Below, piece by piece: positions 6,299 through 6,750 of a stretch of DNA of 6,750 nucleotides (positions are counted from its first letter, which is position 1; each line of letters opens with the position of its first letter). The translations under genes were made by a program, and so were the position numbers. The notes beneath the pieces were generated by a model. That model saw only the letters and a list, made by a program, of their open reading frames with translations, did not search any database and was not told the DNA's origin. The stretch comes from Sinorhizobium sp. (GTDB lineage: Bacteria > Pseudomonadota > Alphaproteobacteria > Rhizobiales > Rhizobiaceae), in the NCBI GenBank assembly GCA_031178305.1, contig JAPSJG010000213.1, forward strand, positions 1-6,750, in the 5' to 3' direction.

Positions 6299-6361
6299 GT
6301 GAGCCGGGGGGTCGTTGATGTCACCGACGGCGCCGACCTGGGCAAACCGGGCAGCTTATGA
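6299..6361 (+). other. Possible 20-codon leader ORF before the deacetylase gene
   Basis: A GTG at 6299 opens a 20-codon frame ending with TGA at 6359-6361; it has a GGAG site 5 nt upstream (6290-6293). Its stop overlaps the TGAGGA that could serve the ATG at 6369, an arrangement suited to re-initiation. The encoded peptide (VSRGVVDVTDGADLGKPGSL) has no run of one amino acid, so classical attenuation is not indicated. It may be chance. Confidence 0.25.
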
Positions 6362-6368
6362 GGAATCG

Positions 6369-6750
6369 ATGCAGGCCGCTGAAATCCTTGAAGCGTTGAT
6401 CTCCTTCCCTTCGGTGGTCGGCACGCCCAATGATGGCATCGTCGCCTGGGTCCGCAGCTATCTGGCTCGGCACGATGTCGCCGCCGCCATACTTCCCGGC
6501 CCGGAGGGCGACCGTTCGAACCTGTTCGCGACCATCGGCCCGAAGGAACTGCCGGGCTATGTTCTCTCGGGCCATATGGACGTGGTTCCGGCCAACGAGG
6601 ACGGCTGGACCAGCGATCCATTTCGCCTCCATGCCGATGCGGGGCGGCTCTATGGTCGGGGCACGACCGACATGAAGGGTTTTCTCGCGGCGGTGCTCGC
6701 TGCCGTTCCAAAACTTGCGGCGCTGCCGCTCCGCCGGCCGATTCACATCG
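6369..6750 (+). CDS. argE: Acetylornithine deacetylase / M20-family amidohydrolase (5' part; cut by window edge)
   Basis: The first 127 codons are present; family members are about 375-390 residues, so two thirds lie beyond the window. The M20 metal site begins with HMD: His69 and the catalytic-side Asp71 in LSGHMDVVPA. WTSDPFRL is at 80-87, and GRLYGRGTTDMKGFLA (92-107) contains Asp101, the bridging metal ligand. The close match of this last stretch to ArgE favours N-acetylornithine deacetylase, which releases acetate and ornithine in arginine synthesis, although related M20 deacylases share it. Two in-frame starts are possible. The ATG at 6369 has TGAGGA 4 nt upstream and starts just before the first conserved helix. 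The ATG at 6318 would add 17 residues and has only a G-run before it. I prefer 6369 with moderate confidence. Confidence 0.85.
   Translation, partial: MQAAEILEALISFPSVVGTPNDGIVAWVRSYLARHDVAAAILPGPEGDRSNLFATIGPKELPGYVLSGHMDVVPANEDGWTSDPFRLHADAGRLYGRGTTDMKGFLAAVLAAVPKLAALPLRRPIHI

Noticed and set aside
6297..6302. ATG directly followed by TGA (start-stop) before the deacetylase gene
   Set aside because: It overlaps the GTG of the possible leader ORF; a minimal start-stop is possible but nothing beyond its presence supports it.

Overview
This window looks like a high-GC alphaproteobacterial chromosome or megaplasmid, most likely from the Rhizobiales (Sinorhizobium/Ensifer/Rhizobium type). That rests on codon use and on the overall look of the proteins; no rRNA or other marker gene is present. 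It is almost fully coding: six complete genes, two genes cut by the window edges, and two short divergent control regions. I see no mobile element, CRISPR array, tRNA or rRNA.

Positions 1-5201 form a divergent sugar-acid catabolic locus. The left-going operon, read from 2076 towards 1, encodes an IdnO-type SDR (gluconate 5-dehydrogenase), gluconokinase GntK, and a 3-hydroxyisobutyrate-dehydrogenase-family oxidoreductase that runs off the left edge. The right-going operon, from 2163 to 5201, encodes a D-2-hydroxyacid dehydrogenase, L-idonate 5-dehydrogenase IdnD, and an SMP-30/gluconolactonase. The genes suggest a funnel into D-gluconate. IdnD oxidises L-idonate to 5-ketogluconate and IdnO reduces that to gluconate. 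The lactonase could supply gluconate from a lactone, and the D-2-hydroxyacid dehydrogenase may reduce 2-keto acids such as 2-ketogluconate. GntK then makes 6-phosphogluconate. Transporter and regulator genes are not in the window.

The two operons share an 86-bp gap, 2077-2162. It contains a perfect 16-bp palindrome of the GntR/IdnR (LacI-family) operator type, placed between a consensus -35 and a fair -10 for the left-going operon. This is the clearest regulatory signal here.

Positions 5214-6750 are a separate unit. A tandem-GNAT acetyltransferase (left-going) converges with the lactonase gene, leaving 12 bp between the stops. It diverges from the 5' end of an ArgE/M20 acetylornithine-deacetylase-type gene that runs off the right edge. 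The gap between these two genes (6117-6368) holds a 7-bp inverted repeat and a possible 20-codon leader ORF.

I found no convincing evidence of a wholly undescribed system. The points most worth checking are the operator-promoter arrangement, the role of the two extra dehydrogenases in the gluconate funnel, and the leader region of the deacetylase gene.
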